Positions 33,495 through 42,400 of a DNA stretch of 64,000 nt are shown here, one piece after another. Below the pieces are notes generated by a model, which was not told where the DNA came from, ran no database searches, and saw nothing but the letters and a program-made list of their open reading frames with translations. The position numbers and the translations under genes were made by a program. This DNA comes from Chryseobacterium indologenes. Its GTDB lineage: Bacteria; Bacteroidota; Bacteroidia; Flavobacteriales; Weeksellaceae. The stretch is taken from positions 1-64,000 of the forward strand of contig LAZY01000009.1 of the NCBI GenBank assembly GCA_001013295.1, given 5' to 3'. Each line of letters opens with the position of its first letter. Positions within the stretch are counted from its first letter, which is position 1.

Positions 33495-33953
33495 CTACAA
33501 AAAATGATAAAGAAAAATGACATCTCCTACATAGGCAGGTTTTGCATGATCTTTTATCAGAAGTTTCGCTTCCACCACTACCTTTACCGTCCCTCTCAGA
33601 TCCGTCACCGATTGTACGGTGGCCTGTAGTTTCACATCACTTTCTACAGGAACAGCCTGGCCAAATCTAAAATTCTTAATTCCATAATTGATTTCCATTT
33701 TCACATTTCTCACCTCTGCAACCTGTTTCCAGAGATAAGGAATCAGTGATAGTGTCAGATAGCCGTGAGCAATGGTAGATTTAAAAGGGCCCTCCTTTTC
33801 GGCTCTTTCTTTATCCGTGTGAATCCACTGACAGTCTAAGGTTGCAGCAGCAAAGCTGTCAATTTGAATCTGATCTATCGTATGCCAGGCAGAGGTTCCA
33901 ATGACTTTGCCTTCAAGAGCTTTATATTCAATAAAATTGTTGATGATCATCAT
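33495..33953 (-). CDS. MaoC-family dehydratase
   Basis: The 152-aa hot-dog fold protein contains the hydratase motif with catalytic Asp and His: 'AAATLDCQWIHTDKERAEKEGPFKSTIAHGYLTLSLIPYLW'. This is the R-specific enoyl-CoA hydratase signature. It would hydrate 2-enoyl-CoA to 3-hydroxyacyl-CoA in fatty-acid metabolism. It is full length. A terminator at 34001-34027 separates it from the cold-shock gene upstream, so it has its own promoter. Confidence 0.88.
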   Translation of the reverse strand: MMIINNFIEYKALEGKVIGTSAWHTIDQIQIDSFAAATLDCQWIHTDKERAEKEGPFKSTIAHGYLTLSLIPYLWKQVAEVRNVKMEINYGIKNFRFGQAVPVESDVKLQATVQSVTDLRGTVKVVVEAKLLIKDHAKPAYVGDVIFLYHFL

Positions 33954-34000
33954 ACCCGTACGATTTTCTTTTGTTTTTTATGGTAAGCTAATTATTTCTT

Positions 34001-34027
34001 AAAAAACCTCTCACATAAGCGAGAGGT
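34001..34027 (-). terminator. Terminator of the cold-shock gene
   Basis: On the minus strand a 7-bp stem ACCTCTC / GAGAGGT is followed directly by TTTTT. Confidence 0.7.
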
Positions 34028-34191
34028 AAATGAACATAATGAAAATAAAAAGTAATGTATTTATAGTAATGTCCGTTCAAAAACTATATCCAGACGAATA
34101 GGTATGGATTCTGAATTTGTAAAAAAATATAAAATTATGGAACTGGAATTGCAAAAAATTATCTTTTTAAATATCTACAGCCAGGGTTACC

Positions 34192-34386
34192 TTATGCTAA
34201 TTTTACATTAACAGCATTTAAACCCTTGTCACTCTTTTGTACATCAAAAACGACTTTATCATTTTCACGAATTGAAGTAATGCTCAATCCTGAAGAATGT
34301 ACAAATATATCTTTACTCCCATCTGAAGGGGTAATAAATCCGAAGCCTTTTGCTTCATTGAAAAATTTTACGGTGCCTTGTTGCAT
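34192..34386 (-). CDS. Cold-shock domain protein (CspA family)
   Basis: The 64-aa single CSD contains RNP1 (KGFGFI) and RNP2 (DIFVHSS) and the family start 'MQQGTVKFFNEAKGFGFITPSDG'. These proteins bind single-stranded RNA or DNA and keep RNA unfolded. The gene lies 49 bp downstream of a DEAD-box helicase on the same strand. The association is functional in cold adaptation, and the two are probably cotranscribed. Confidence 0.95.
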   Translation of the reverse strand: MQQGTVKFFNEAKGFGFITPSDGSKDIFVHSSGLSITSIRENDKVVFDVQKSDKGLNAVNVKLA

Positions 34387-34435
34387 TGTAATTATTATTA
34401 AAATTGAATATTATGTTCTGTAAACTCTACAGAAT

Positions 34436-35554
34436 TTATTTATAAAATGATCTGACCGGCATTGTAAATCCGATCAGTTTTTGAATATTTTTAAGATCTG
34501 AACGCTCATCTGTATCGCAAAACGAAATAGCAGTACCCTCTGCTCCTGCTCTTCCGGTTCTTCCAATCCGGTGAACATAAGTTTCGGGAATATTAGGAAG
34601 TTCATAGTTGACCACATTAGGCAGGTCATCTATATCAATTCCTCTCGCTGCAATATCTGTAGCTACCAACACATTTATTCTGCTATTTTTAAAATCATCA
34701 AGGGCATTTTGTCTTGCTGCCTGTGATTTATTTCCATGGATGGCTGCTGCAAAGATTCCTACATCCTCCAGCTGCTGAACAAGTTTATTGGCCACATATT
34801 TAGTACGGGTAAAGACCAATGATCTGACAGTATTTTTTTCCTGGAGTATATCAATCAGCAGATCTGTTTTATCTTTTTTCTCTACAAAATAGACGGATTG
34901 CTTAACGGTTTGGGCAGTGGAAGACACGGGAGTTACGGTAACCTCAACAGGATTATTCAGAATTGTTCCGGCAAATTTCTTTATGCTTACCGGCATGGTT
35001 GCAGAAAAAAACAAGGTTTGTCTTTTCCTGGGAATTAAATTTAAAACCTTTTTTACATCATTTACAAAACCCAGATCAAGCATTCTGTCTGCTTCATCCA
35101 AAACCAATATTTCAATCTTAGAGAGATCAATATGTCTTTGGTTCACCAGATCCAGTAATCTTCCCGGGGTGGCTACCAAAATGTCTACTCTTTTTCTCAG
35201 AGCAGCAAGCTGGCCTCCTATTGACACTCCTCCAAAAACAGAAAGTTGGGATAAAGGCAGATATTTGCTGTAAATGCCAAAGTTTTCTTCAATCTGTATT
35301 GCCAATTCCCGGGTTGGAGTGAGAATTAAGGTACGTATTTCTTGATGTTCAGGATTATATCTTTTCAGTAACTGTAGTATAGGCATAGCAAATGCCGCGG
35401 TTTTTCCGGTCCCGGTTTGAGCGCATCCTATGATGTCTCTTCCTGCCAGGATATGTGGAATTGCAGTACGCTGTATGTCAGTAGGTCTGGAATATCCGGC
35501 TTCTGTTACAGCCCGAATAATGGGATTGATTAAATTTAAGTTTTTAAAGCTCAT
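34436..35554 (-). CDS. DEAD-box ATP-dependent RNA helicase, RhlE-like
   Basis: All helicase motifs are visible: Walker A AQTGTGKT, PTRELA, TPGRLLD, VLDEADRM, SAT, 'VATDIAARGIDI' and HRIGRTGRAG. The 372-aa length covers only the two RecA-like domains, without the long basic tail of many RhlE proteins. It unwinds structured RNA, often in ribosome assembly or mRNA decay, and pairs with the adjacent cold-shock protein. The leader upstream is long enough for regulation, but no structure was recognised there. Confidence 0.93.
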   Translation of the reverse strand: MSFKNLNLINPIIRAVTEAGYSRPTDIQRTAIPHILAGRDIIGCAQTGTGKTAAFAMPILQLLKRYNPEHQEIRTLILTPTRELAIQIEENFGIYSKYLPLSQLSVFGGVSIGGQLAALRKRVDILVATPGRLLDLVNQRHIDLSKIEILVLDEADRMLDLGFVNDVKKVLNLIPRKRQTLFFSATMPVSIKKFAGTILNNPVEVTVTPVSSTAQTVKQSVYFVEKKDKTDLLIDILQEKNTVRSLVFTRTKYVANKLVQQLEDVGIFAAAIHGNKSQAARQNALDDFKNSRINVLVATDIAARGIDIDDLPNVVNYELPNIPETYVHRIGRTGRAGAEGTAISFCDTDERSDLKNIQKLIGFTMPVRSFYK

Positions 35555-35999
35555 TATAAATTCCGGTCTTCCGGTAATTGGTAAGCAAATCTGTTTATCA
35601 GAATTTGAATTGATGTAAGGATAAACAAATAAAGAGTACTTTTCCGGTTTATCATTTTGCTTGCTTTATCTGTAACAATATTCTTCAAATTGTTGATGAC
35701 CAGCAATAACGTATCGCTCCTATTAATCATAGGACTTTTATAATCTTCGACTTTTCACTCATAAAGTAAAGATCATAAATGGGTAGCTGAAAAAGCAAAA
35801 CTGGAAAAGAAAAATTGTGATTTTAGACTATTACAGAATAGCAAAGGCAGTGACCTGTTTTTATAATTCTTTTGCAAACCTACGATAAAAAAAACGAACA
35901 AAGCCACATTTAATTAATTGATTATCAAAAATTTATTCATACCTTCCGCACGTTAACCGAATTGTTTGCAGGCGCGGATGATTTTAAGCTCTCCCCAAA
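35555..35999. other. Divergent intergenic region
   Basis: This 445-bp region separates the minus-strand helicase from the plus-strand glycosyltransferase. It probably carries both promoters and the long 5' leader of the cold-inducible helicase mRNA. I see no repeat or gene. A plus-strand frame starting at 35966 overlaps the GT14 gene and is spurious. Confidence 0.4.
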
Positions 36000-36986
36000 A
36001 TGCAAACAACCTTTCCCACTACCCATCCTCAGCCCCAAACCCTGAAATCATATGCGACACCGCATATAAAAATTGCCTATTTTATTATGATACATCACAA
36101 ACCGCATGTATTCAAGGCAATGTTTCAGAAAATTTATACAAAAGATCAGTTTTATCTTATTCATATTGACAGAAAGGCCCAGCCAGCCTTCACAGAAGAA
36201 ATACAACTCTACATCACTCAATTTCCCAATGTCTTTATTTTAGATAGCCTGAATATTGTTTCAGGAGGCTTCAGTATGATCCAGGCAGAGCTTAATGCTA
36301 TGGAGTTCCTCTTAAATGCAAGCCAGGAATGGGACTATTTTATTAATCTGAGTGGTGAAGATTATCCTCTTAAATCCCAGTCTATCATCCGTAAATTTCT
36401 TACGGTGAATAATGGCAGGAATTACCTATTCTATTACGACCAGAAGTTTTACAGACCGGATACCCTGAAAAGAATACAAAATCATTTCACCGAATTGGCC
36501 TATATAATCTCCTCCTTCATTTACAAAAGAGAATTTATGAAAGGGGTAACTCCCTATATTGGAGGAAAATGGTTTATGTTTACAAGAGAAACCTGTGCTT
36601 TCTTAACCAACAATAAAAAAGTAATGGATTTTGAGGATTACTACCTTCATACGTTTTTACCTGCTGAATCATTTTTTCAGACTGTTCTTATGAATACCTC
36701 ATTTAATGATATTATCGTTAATGATGACAAAAGAGCCATATTTGAGAAATCAATTTTCCAGAATAAGCAGGATACGCTGAATTATATAGAGTCACTGAAA
36801 TCTACCAATCAGCTTTTTATCCGAAAAATAAATAATAAAACGGATGAAAATATCCGAAGCTATATTGAAAACACCTTTTTTCTTCCTTTAACAGAGATTG
36901 ATGAAGTGGAAAGAGAACTAAGAAGGGATGACCGGCAAAATAATTATTTTATTGTATCAACTTGTTATTCAACAGGAATGTTTTAA
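36000..36986 (+). CDS. GT14-family glycosyltransferase (core-2/I-branching type)
   Basis: The 328-aa protein has the Branch-family pattern 'HIKIAYFIMIHHKPHVFKAMFQKIYTKDQFYLIHIDRKAQP', then 'IVSGGFSMIQAELNAMEFLL', 'WDYFINLSGEDYPLKS' and 'ESFFQTVLMNT'. Family members transfer N-acetylglucosamine or xylose from UDP-sugar. In bacteria they build surface glycans. The first 20 residues are variable and the real start could lie slightly downstream. Its 3' end overlaps the converging hydrolase gene by 38 bp. Confidence 0.85.
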   Translation: MQTTFPTTHPQPQTLKSYATPHIKIAYFIMIHHKPHVFKAMFQKIYTKDQFYLIHIDRKAQPAFTEEIQLYITQFPNVFILDSLNIVSGGFSMIQAELNAMEFLLNASQEWDYFINLSGEDYPLKSQSIIRKFLTVNNGRNYLFYYDQKFYRPDTLKRIQNHFTELAYIISSFIYKREFMKGVTPYIGGKWFMFTRETCAFLTNNKKVMDFEDYYLHTFLPAESFFQTVLMNTSFNDIIVNDDKRAIFEKSIFQNKQDTLNYIESLKSTNQLFIRKINNKTDENIRSYIENTFFLPLTEIDEVERELRRDDRQNNYFIVSTCYSTGMF

Positions 36987-38034
36987 TGTCATTAACCACT
37001 TCATTCGGGCGCTCGTCTTTTACACCATGCCAGGTATTTTCATACACTTTGTGAACAATATAAGGCTGATGCTCCTTTGTAAGTCTGTCATTTTCTTCTT
37101 TAAAATCGAACCAGTCATTTTTACTGACGGGGTCTAAAATAAGCAAAGGTTTATTCAGATTCCGGTAAATGATTTTAGGATTTAATTGATGGGTAGAAGC
37201 TCCGAAAGCTTTTTTGGAAGTAAAAGGAGTGTAAATAATGGCAATGTTTTCTTCGGCAGAGTTTTCTCCGGTAAGTTCTTCTGCACCGGGGTTTATTTCA
37301 TATTTTCCGTTGACATTTTTCTTGATCCGGGCATAAGAGGTAAAAATTTCTTTTTTTAGTTTTTCATTTCCTTTGCCTTTTATCCCCCAATTGTTATACA
37401 TAAACCAATACGCATCAAACTCATTATCAAAAACCATTGCTTTTTTGTCGGTATAATATTGTTTGGTTTCTTCAATATCTTTCGCAATGTTGGCCACCTT
37501 TGCCTGAAAATCCCAGGCCACAGAACCTCCGTCTTCCAAAATAAGAGCCTGAACCGTTTCCGGATAAGCATCATAAAATGCAGAACTTATGGTTCCGCCT
37601 CTTGACCAGCCTCCAATAATTGCTTTTTCGATTTTCATCTGATCCAAAAGAAATTTAATATCATCTGCAACGTGATAAACAGACAGATTTTTTTGAGAAA
37701 TTGGTGTATATCCGTGACCATAATAATCTATTGCAATCACATGCAGATTCATTTTTACCAATTGGTCTATAATTTCATATAACTCATAGCCATTGCTATA
37801 CGTCCCGTGAATCCAGACAAGGGTTGGATTTTTCTTACTTCCCCACTCCAGATAATGCATTTTTATATTATTGGTCTGAATATACTTTCCGTGTTCTTTT
37901 TCGTACTTCTCAAATTCGGGTTTTAAGGTCTGAAACAAATTCCGTTGTGCTACGGAATCTACGGCAGTTTTTGTCTGAGCATTTGCCGATAAATACATCA
38001 TGAAAGAAAGCAACAGAATGATATTTCTTTTCAT
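36949..38034 (-). CDS. Exported alpha/beta hydrolase
   Basis: I start at MKRNIILLLSFMMYLSANAQ, a good signal peptide; an ATG three codons earlier is the alternative. The fold shows 'PTLVWIHGTYSNGYELY', the nucleophile elbow 'GGWSRGGTISS', 'LLILDPVSKNDWFDFK' and a C-terminal His region ('YENTWHGVKDERP'). The catalytic triad is therefore Ser-Asp-His. It would act in the periplasm on an ester or similar substrate. It overlaps the converging GT14 gene by 38 bp, which is unusual but not rare. Confidence 0.8.
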   Translation of the reverse strand: MKRNIILLLSFMMYLSANAQTKTAVDSVAQRNLFQTLKPEFEKYEKEHGKYIQTNNIKMHYLEWGSKKNPTLVWIHGTYSNGYELYEIIDQLVKMNLHVIAIDYYGHGYTPISQKNLSVYHVADDIKFLLDQMKIEKAIIGGWSRGGTISSAFYDAYPETVQALILEDGGSVAWDFQAKVANIAKDIEETKQYYTDKKAMVFDNEFDAYWFMYNNWGIKGKGNEKLKKEIFTSYARIKKNVNGKYEINPGAEELTGENSAEENIAIIYTPFTSKKAFGASTHQLNPKIIYRNLNKPLLILDPVSKNDWFDFKEENDRLTKEHQPYIVHKVYENTWHGVKDERPNEVVNDIKTFLLNNKLIQ

Positions 38035-38179
38035 ACTTCGCATGTTTTTACTTTGTTTTCGTTGGTAGTGGGTATTAGTTTATGAAACATAATCATATGA
38101 ATAAATCAATTGCTTATGTTTTGCACCAACAATATTAATGAATTTATCATGTACTACAGCGCTCATTTTACTGTTTACT

Positions 38180-38286
38180 TCATTTTTTATTGCGTATTTC
38201 CGCTACTCCAGCCTTAGTCAATTTAATCATTGAATATTTTCCATCGGAATCTTTCATAAACTCAACGGTTCGACCAGAAGAATTTA
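38180..38286 (-). pseudogene. C-terminal scrap of a beta-lactamase-related hydrolase
   Basis: A stop-free minus frame encodes NSSGRTVEFMKDSDGKYSMI followed by KLTKAGVAEIRNKK and TGA. The 'xxFxxDxxGKxxxxxxxxxGxxxxxxKK' pattern closes many serine hydrolases (a DUF3471-like tail). It lies just downstream of the intact serine hydrolase at 38310, in the same orientation, with in-frame stops between them. It is probably what remains of that gene's original tail or of a neighbouring copy. Confidence 0.5.
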
Positions 38287-38309
38287 GTCACGGCTAATGA
38301 GCCTTTTAT

Positions 38310-39368
38310 CTATTTCAGAACGGTATCATAGATTTTATTCAACAGATCCTGTCTCATTTTTGAGTTTCTCTGGTCAAGAAGGATGATAATCCCCCATTTT
38401 TTGTTTCTGTTGTAGCAAATGATGGAAGACTGCCCCATAGAATCCCCAGATTTCATATAAATGGTATTTTTATCATCGGTCACAATGTTGAGCCCCAGTC
38501 CCATTTCTCTTTTTTCATCTTTATACACGATTTTTTCTGTGATGACTGCAGCCTCGCCAACTGTTGTTTCATTATTTAAAACGGCTTTTAAATACGTAAC
38601 CATATCGGAAGCATTGGATTTTACCAATCCGGCAGATGCTGTAATATTCCATTTGAAGAATTCCTGAATGCCTCCGTTTGGATTGTGGGCTGTGGTTCTA
38701 TTTTTTACATTAAAATCCTTCGTGAATGTAGTTTTCATGTGTAACGGTTTTATGATTTTAGCTCTGATTATTTCATCATAACTTTTGTCATATACTTTTT
38801 CTAATATTTGCCCCAATAAAGTATATCCAATGGTAGAATACCGGTATTTACCATAGTCTTTCAGCTCACTGCAGCTATTGATGATCTCAGCCAGTGTTTG
38901 TGCCGTTACATTGCTTACAGGCTGTTGTGGATTCATTTCTATCAGCTTTGCAAAATCTATATCAGGTAAACCGGATTGATGTGAAGCGAGATCCGAAATT
39001 TTAATTTTATTCCTAAGATTTTGTTGCAGTACATATTCTTTGGGAAGAAAGCCATCTATATAATCATCCAGATTCAGTTTATGTTCCAAAACGGCCTGGG
39101 CAATTAAACTGGATGTCAGGATTTTGGTAATGGATGCAATCTCAAATAGGGAGTTTTTATCAATACTTGTATTGCTTTCTGCATTCAGCTTACCGTGAGA
39201 TGTATAATATTCTTCATTATTACTGATAAAGCCTACGCTGATTCCTACTTCAGGATTTTTTTTATAATTATCGTTTATGATAGAATCAATTTTTTGGGAA
39301 AAGTTTTGTCCAAAAGAGAAGCTGCTTACCAATAATGCTATTGCTAAAAATTTTGATGAAGTTTTCAT
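38310..39368 (-). CDS. Serine hydrolase, class C beta-lactamase-like fold
   Basis: A signal peptide (…SSFSFGQ) precedes the fold, which has the SxxK motif SITK in 'FEIASITKILTSSLIAQAVLEHKL'. A YxN-like motif is 'YRYSTIGYTLLG' (YST instead of YSN) and the third motif region is 'YMKSGDSMGQSSIICY'. Members are penicillin-binding-like carboxypeptidases or esterases; true beta-lactamase activity is not implied. The protein ends shortly after the third motif, lacking the extra C-terminal domain whose scrap lies downstream. Confidence 0.85.
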   Translation of the reverse strand: MKTSSKFLAIALLVSSFSFGQNFSQKIDSIINDNYKKNPEVGISVGFISNNEEYYTSHGKLNAESNTSIDKNSLFEIASITKILTSSLIAQAVLEHKLNLDDYIDGFLPKEYVLQQNLRNKIKISDLASHQSGLPDIDFAKLIEMNPQQPVSNVTAQTLAEIINSCSELKDYGKYRYSTIGYTLLGQILEKVYDKSYDEIIRAKIIKPLHMKTTFTKDFNVKNRTTAHNPNGGIQEFFKWNITASAGLVKSNASDMVTYLKAVLNNETTVGEAAVITEKIVYKDEKREMGLGLNIVTDDKNTIYMKSGDSMGQSSIICYNRNKKWGIIILLDQRNSKMRQDLLNKIYDTVLK

Positions 39369-39673
39369 TGTATCGTTTTTTGTGGGGTTAAAAAATTATT
39401 TCGATACAAAGATGTGGAAGAAGACCTCAACAGGCGACCGAATAAAGGTATTCGATCTCATTTGTTCAAAAAAACAGGTACGATTCTTTACGAAAAAGAG
39501 TACGAGTAATTACAAAACACTAGTATTCAATTTCTTATAAAATACAATTAACGCATTACGTTTAAACTTTTTAAAAGAAGTATTGAAAGAAAATTTTGAA
39601 TTAAAACCAAGTTCGCAGAGTATTTAAAGGATAATTGTCTTACTTCTTTATAGTTTCTTTTAAAAAACAGCAA

Positions 39674-39702
39674 AAAGACACCACTAAAAAAATGGTGTCT
39701 TT
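39674..39702. terminator. Terminator of the fibre operon
   Basis: A 10-bp stem AAAGACACCA / TGGTGTCTTT lies about 80 bp beyond the last fibre gene. Confidence 0.8.
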
Positions 39703-39783
39703 CTTATACTAATCAATAGCTTTTTATATGCTTAAATCTGGAGATCAAATATTGGAGAACTTTTTTGTTCCCTTCCCATTTCT

Positions 39784-42399
39784 CTACCAAACAAGCTTAC
39801 ATGGCTGTTCTCGTTCTGCAATTACTCTTCCTGATTCTGTCACATACAATCTGACGAAACAGAATGGGCTAATATCATATATTCTTTTGCCATATATTTC
39901 AACTCCCATCATACCTTTGTTATAATCAAAATTATAAATAACGATCTGTTGTTTCGGATAGACTTCTTTGAAACCAACAACCATCTCCGTCTGTTCTCCA
40001 ATAATATGGATAAGTCTGTTTTTATCGTCTACGCCAAAATAACCGGGAGCAGGAACATTATATTCGTGTGGATCTAATCTGAGGGCATAATATTTAGAAT
40101 CAGACTGATCATTAACAATTTCATCTTTGAGGCTGGCTACTCTACCATCAGGAATAAAAACGGCGTTTGGATCTTCATCTTCTGATTTAAAGTTATCACT
40201 TGCTTTTACGGAGCCGCTTACACTTAATTTATCTTTATCATTCGCGTCTCGCCCCATTCCGAAGAGCGTGGTATTAAGATTGAAGTTTAATCCGTCAACA
40301 TTCCTAAAACCAGAGCCATAGTAATAATAATCTTTTCTTTTCGCTGCTAATAATCTCCTCAGTTTAACATCTATAATCCCTGATTCGCTACTACCGGCAT
40401 AATTATCTGAAATAAATAGTCCGGACCCTGTAATGGTTGTAAATTCTGCATTTACCCGTAAACCATACTGAGCCATATTATTCCATTGCTGAATACTCGT
40501 TGTGGTAAGTTCCTGGGCCGTCCACACCTGTGCCCAATTAGACCAAACCCCTCCGTTCATCGTTCTTTGGTAGGTTATATTGGTCGTATTCCCTGAACCA
40601 AATGCAGTTGCAGTCTGTTTTACCCAGGTCGCATCATGGGTTTCCACAGTTACATACCACCAGCCGCTGTTATTTGAAGGTGCATTAACTAATGCAGCTC
40701 CTCTGTAAAATCCTGTTTTAAGATAAGAGTTCAGATTTGAACCTGAGATGACAACGGATGTGCCGTTCGGGGTATTTACAAAGTTGGACTGTGCATAAGA
40801 CTGTGTTGCCAATGCTACATATAATCCTGAATTATGGTACATATACGGATATGCTCCTCCATCAGTAGTAGGTACATTTCCAGAGGAGAATCCTACTGCC
40901 GTAGCGTTTTCCTGGCCATTCGCTTTTGTATTCAGCTGGTTTAGATTTACAGCATGAGTTCCTAAAGTTCCTGCCGGGATAACCGGGCTTTGCGAGAACG
41001 TATTGGTATTGGTAAATGTCTGAACTCCTCCCAGAGCGGCATAATTGTTTAACTGGGCATTTAGAGCCGTTTGTGTTACATAGCCTGTAGCATTAAAGTT
41101 TCCTTCATGAAGTATCCTCCATGATTGAGACCCATCTGCAGTTTCCACTCTCGGATCCTGTCCATTAGTTCCTCTGTTAATATAGATTCCACCGCCACTT
41201 TTTTTATAGATCTTACCGCCATCAAAAAAATTGATCCCGGAATTGTCCTGATTAAAATTAATATTTCGATCGGAGTAAATTCCATTGACGTTAAATGTAT
41301 AGAGGGTACCAGCACCTCCATAATTAAAATGAGTATTGGTAGTAGACTGAAGCATTGTATTGGGTAGAAACGAATTTCCCAGGTACAAGGTATTTCCCTG
41401 AGGGCTGAATATCTGACCTCCCGTCAAATTATCTGATCCCAGCAATCCTATATTCCCATTTAAAGTTCCATTCTGAGAATATCTGAGATAAGCTCCATTG
41501 TTCTGGCTTCCCGGAACTCTTAACAGGAGTTGATCCCCATTAGTTCCATCCCATGAGGTAGATAATAACTTTTTCTGGGCATATGCATCTCCTACAGTAA
41601 TTAAATCTGCTACCGCCCCATTAAAATGAATTGTTTCATTCTTAACATAGCAAGCTTCTTTTATTCTTGAAAACACAGAACTGTTGACTTCATAAATTTC
41701 AGCAAAAGCTAAACAGAACTCCATTGCAGTATCCGGACCTGCAACATAAACATGGCCTCCATTGCTGAAATTAGTTCCGGTCCCGCATATCACTGCTCTC
41801 ACATAGGTTTCCCATTTCCCGGTTCCTGCTTTTGATGTCAACCAATTCACTGAAGCATTATCCCCCATGTAGTTTTCGGCATTATTGAATGAGTATCCTA
41901 CGGGAAGCTTCGCCATAAACTTTTGAATGAATATGGCATTCGCTCTGGCTATAAATCCTATGATAAACCCACCTAAACCAGGAGTTGCTCCACCACCATT
42001 GTAATTGAACCTCAACTGCATTCCTGATCTATTCGGAAGATTAGCGGCCGCTTCTCTGGTCATCGTTACATTACCATTACCATAGTTATTATAAACTCCT
42101 ATTCCATTAAATCCGCTTCTGAATTCTTCATCTCCATATAAAGGATAAGCTCCCTGTAAAGCAAGATTGAGTAAAGAGATTGGTCCCATCTGCGGATTAG
42201 CTACCGACGATCTGTCCCATCCGGAATATATGGTATTTTGAAAACCTATGGTTTTAGTAGAATTGATGGTTTGCTCTGAATACCTATTAATGTACTCTGT
42301 ATTGTCTAAAGAACCATCTGCCTTTAAAAACTGGGCGGCTGTACCGCCTGTCACTCTATAGCCTTTAGAAGTGTTATAATATGCGTATTTTACATCCAT
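39784..42399 (-). CDS. Tail-fibre-like protein with pyocin-knob domain (871 aa)
   Basis: It begins 'MDVKYAYYNTSKGYRVTGGTAAQFL', homologous to the start of the adjacent fibre. A long Gly/Asn/Thr-rich beta region follows, with phage fibre-type 'LRVPGSQNNGAYLRYSQNGTLNGNIG'. At about residues 555-625 lies a pyocin-knob-like module ('TGFYRG…NNSGWWYVTVETHDATWVKQTAT…GGVWSNWAQVWT'). The C-terminal 200 residues ('IFISDGRVAS…DEIVND' type) suggest a fold like intramolecular chaperone tips, but no catalytic residues were identified. It would bind target-cell surfaces. It starts 1 bp after the upstream fibre gene. Confidence 0.75.
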   Translation of the reverse strand: MDVKYAYYNTSKGYRVTGGTAAQFLKADGSLDNTEYINRYSEQTINSTKTIGFQNTIYSGWDRSSVANPQMGPISLLNLALQGAYPLYGDEEFRSGFNGIGVYNNYGNGNVTMTREAAANLPNRSGMQLRFNYNGGGATPGLGGFIIGFIARANAIFIQKFMAKLPVGYSFNNAENYMGDNASVNWLTSKAGTGKWETYVRAVICGTGTNFSNGGHVYVAGPDTAMEFCLAFAEIYEVNSSVFSRIKEACYVKNETIHFNGAVADLITVGDAYAQKKLLSTSWDGTNGDQLLLRVPGSQNNGAYLRYSQNGTLNGNIGLLGSDNLTGGQIFSPQGNTLYLGNSFLPNTMLQSTTNTHFNYGGAGTLYTFNVNGIYSDRNINFNQDNSGINFFDGGKIYKKSGGGIYINRGTNGQDPRVETADGSQSWRILHEGNFNATGYVTQTALNAQLNNYAALGGVQTFTNTNTFSQSPVIPAGTLGTHAVNLNQLNTKANGQENATAVGFSSGNVPTTDGGAYPYMYHNSGLYVALATQSYAQSNFVNTPNGTSVVISGSNLNSYLKTGFYRGAALVNAPSNNSGWWYVTVETHDATWVKQTATAFGSGNTTNITYQRTMNGGVWSNWAQVWTAQELTTTSIQQWNNMAQYGLRVNAEFTTITGSGLFISDNYAGSSESGIIDVKLRRLLAAKRKDYYYYGSGFRNVDGLNFNLNTTLFGMGRDANDKDKLSVSGSVKASDNFKSEDEDPNAVFIPDGRVASLKDEIVNDQSDSKYYALRLDPHEYNVPAPGYFGVDDKNRLIHIIGEQTEMVVGFKEVYPKQQIVIYNFDYNKGMMGVEIYGKRIYDISPFCFVRLYVTESGRVIAEREQPCKLVW

Positions 42400-42400
42400 G

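Noticed and set aside
35966..36169. 67-codon plus-strand frame overlapping the GT14 start
   Set aside because: It overlaps the well-supported GT14 gene in another frame and has no support of its own.
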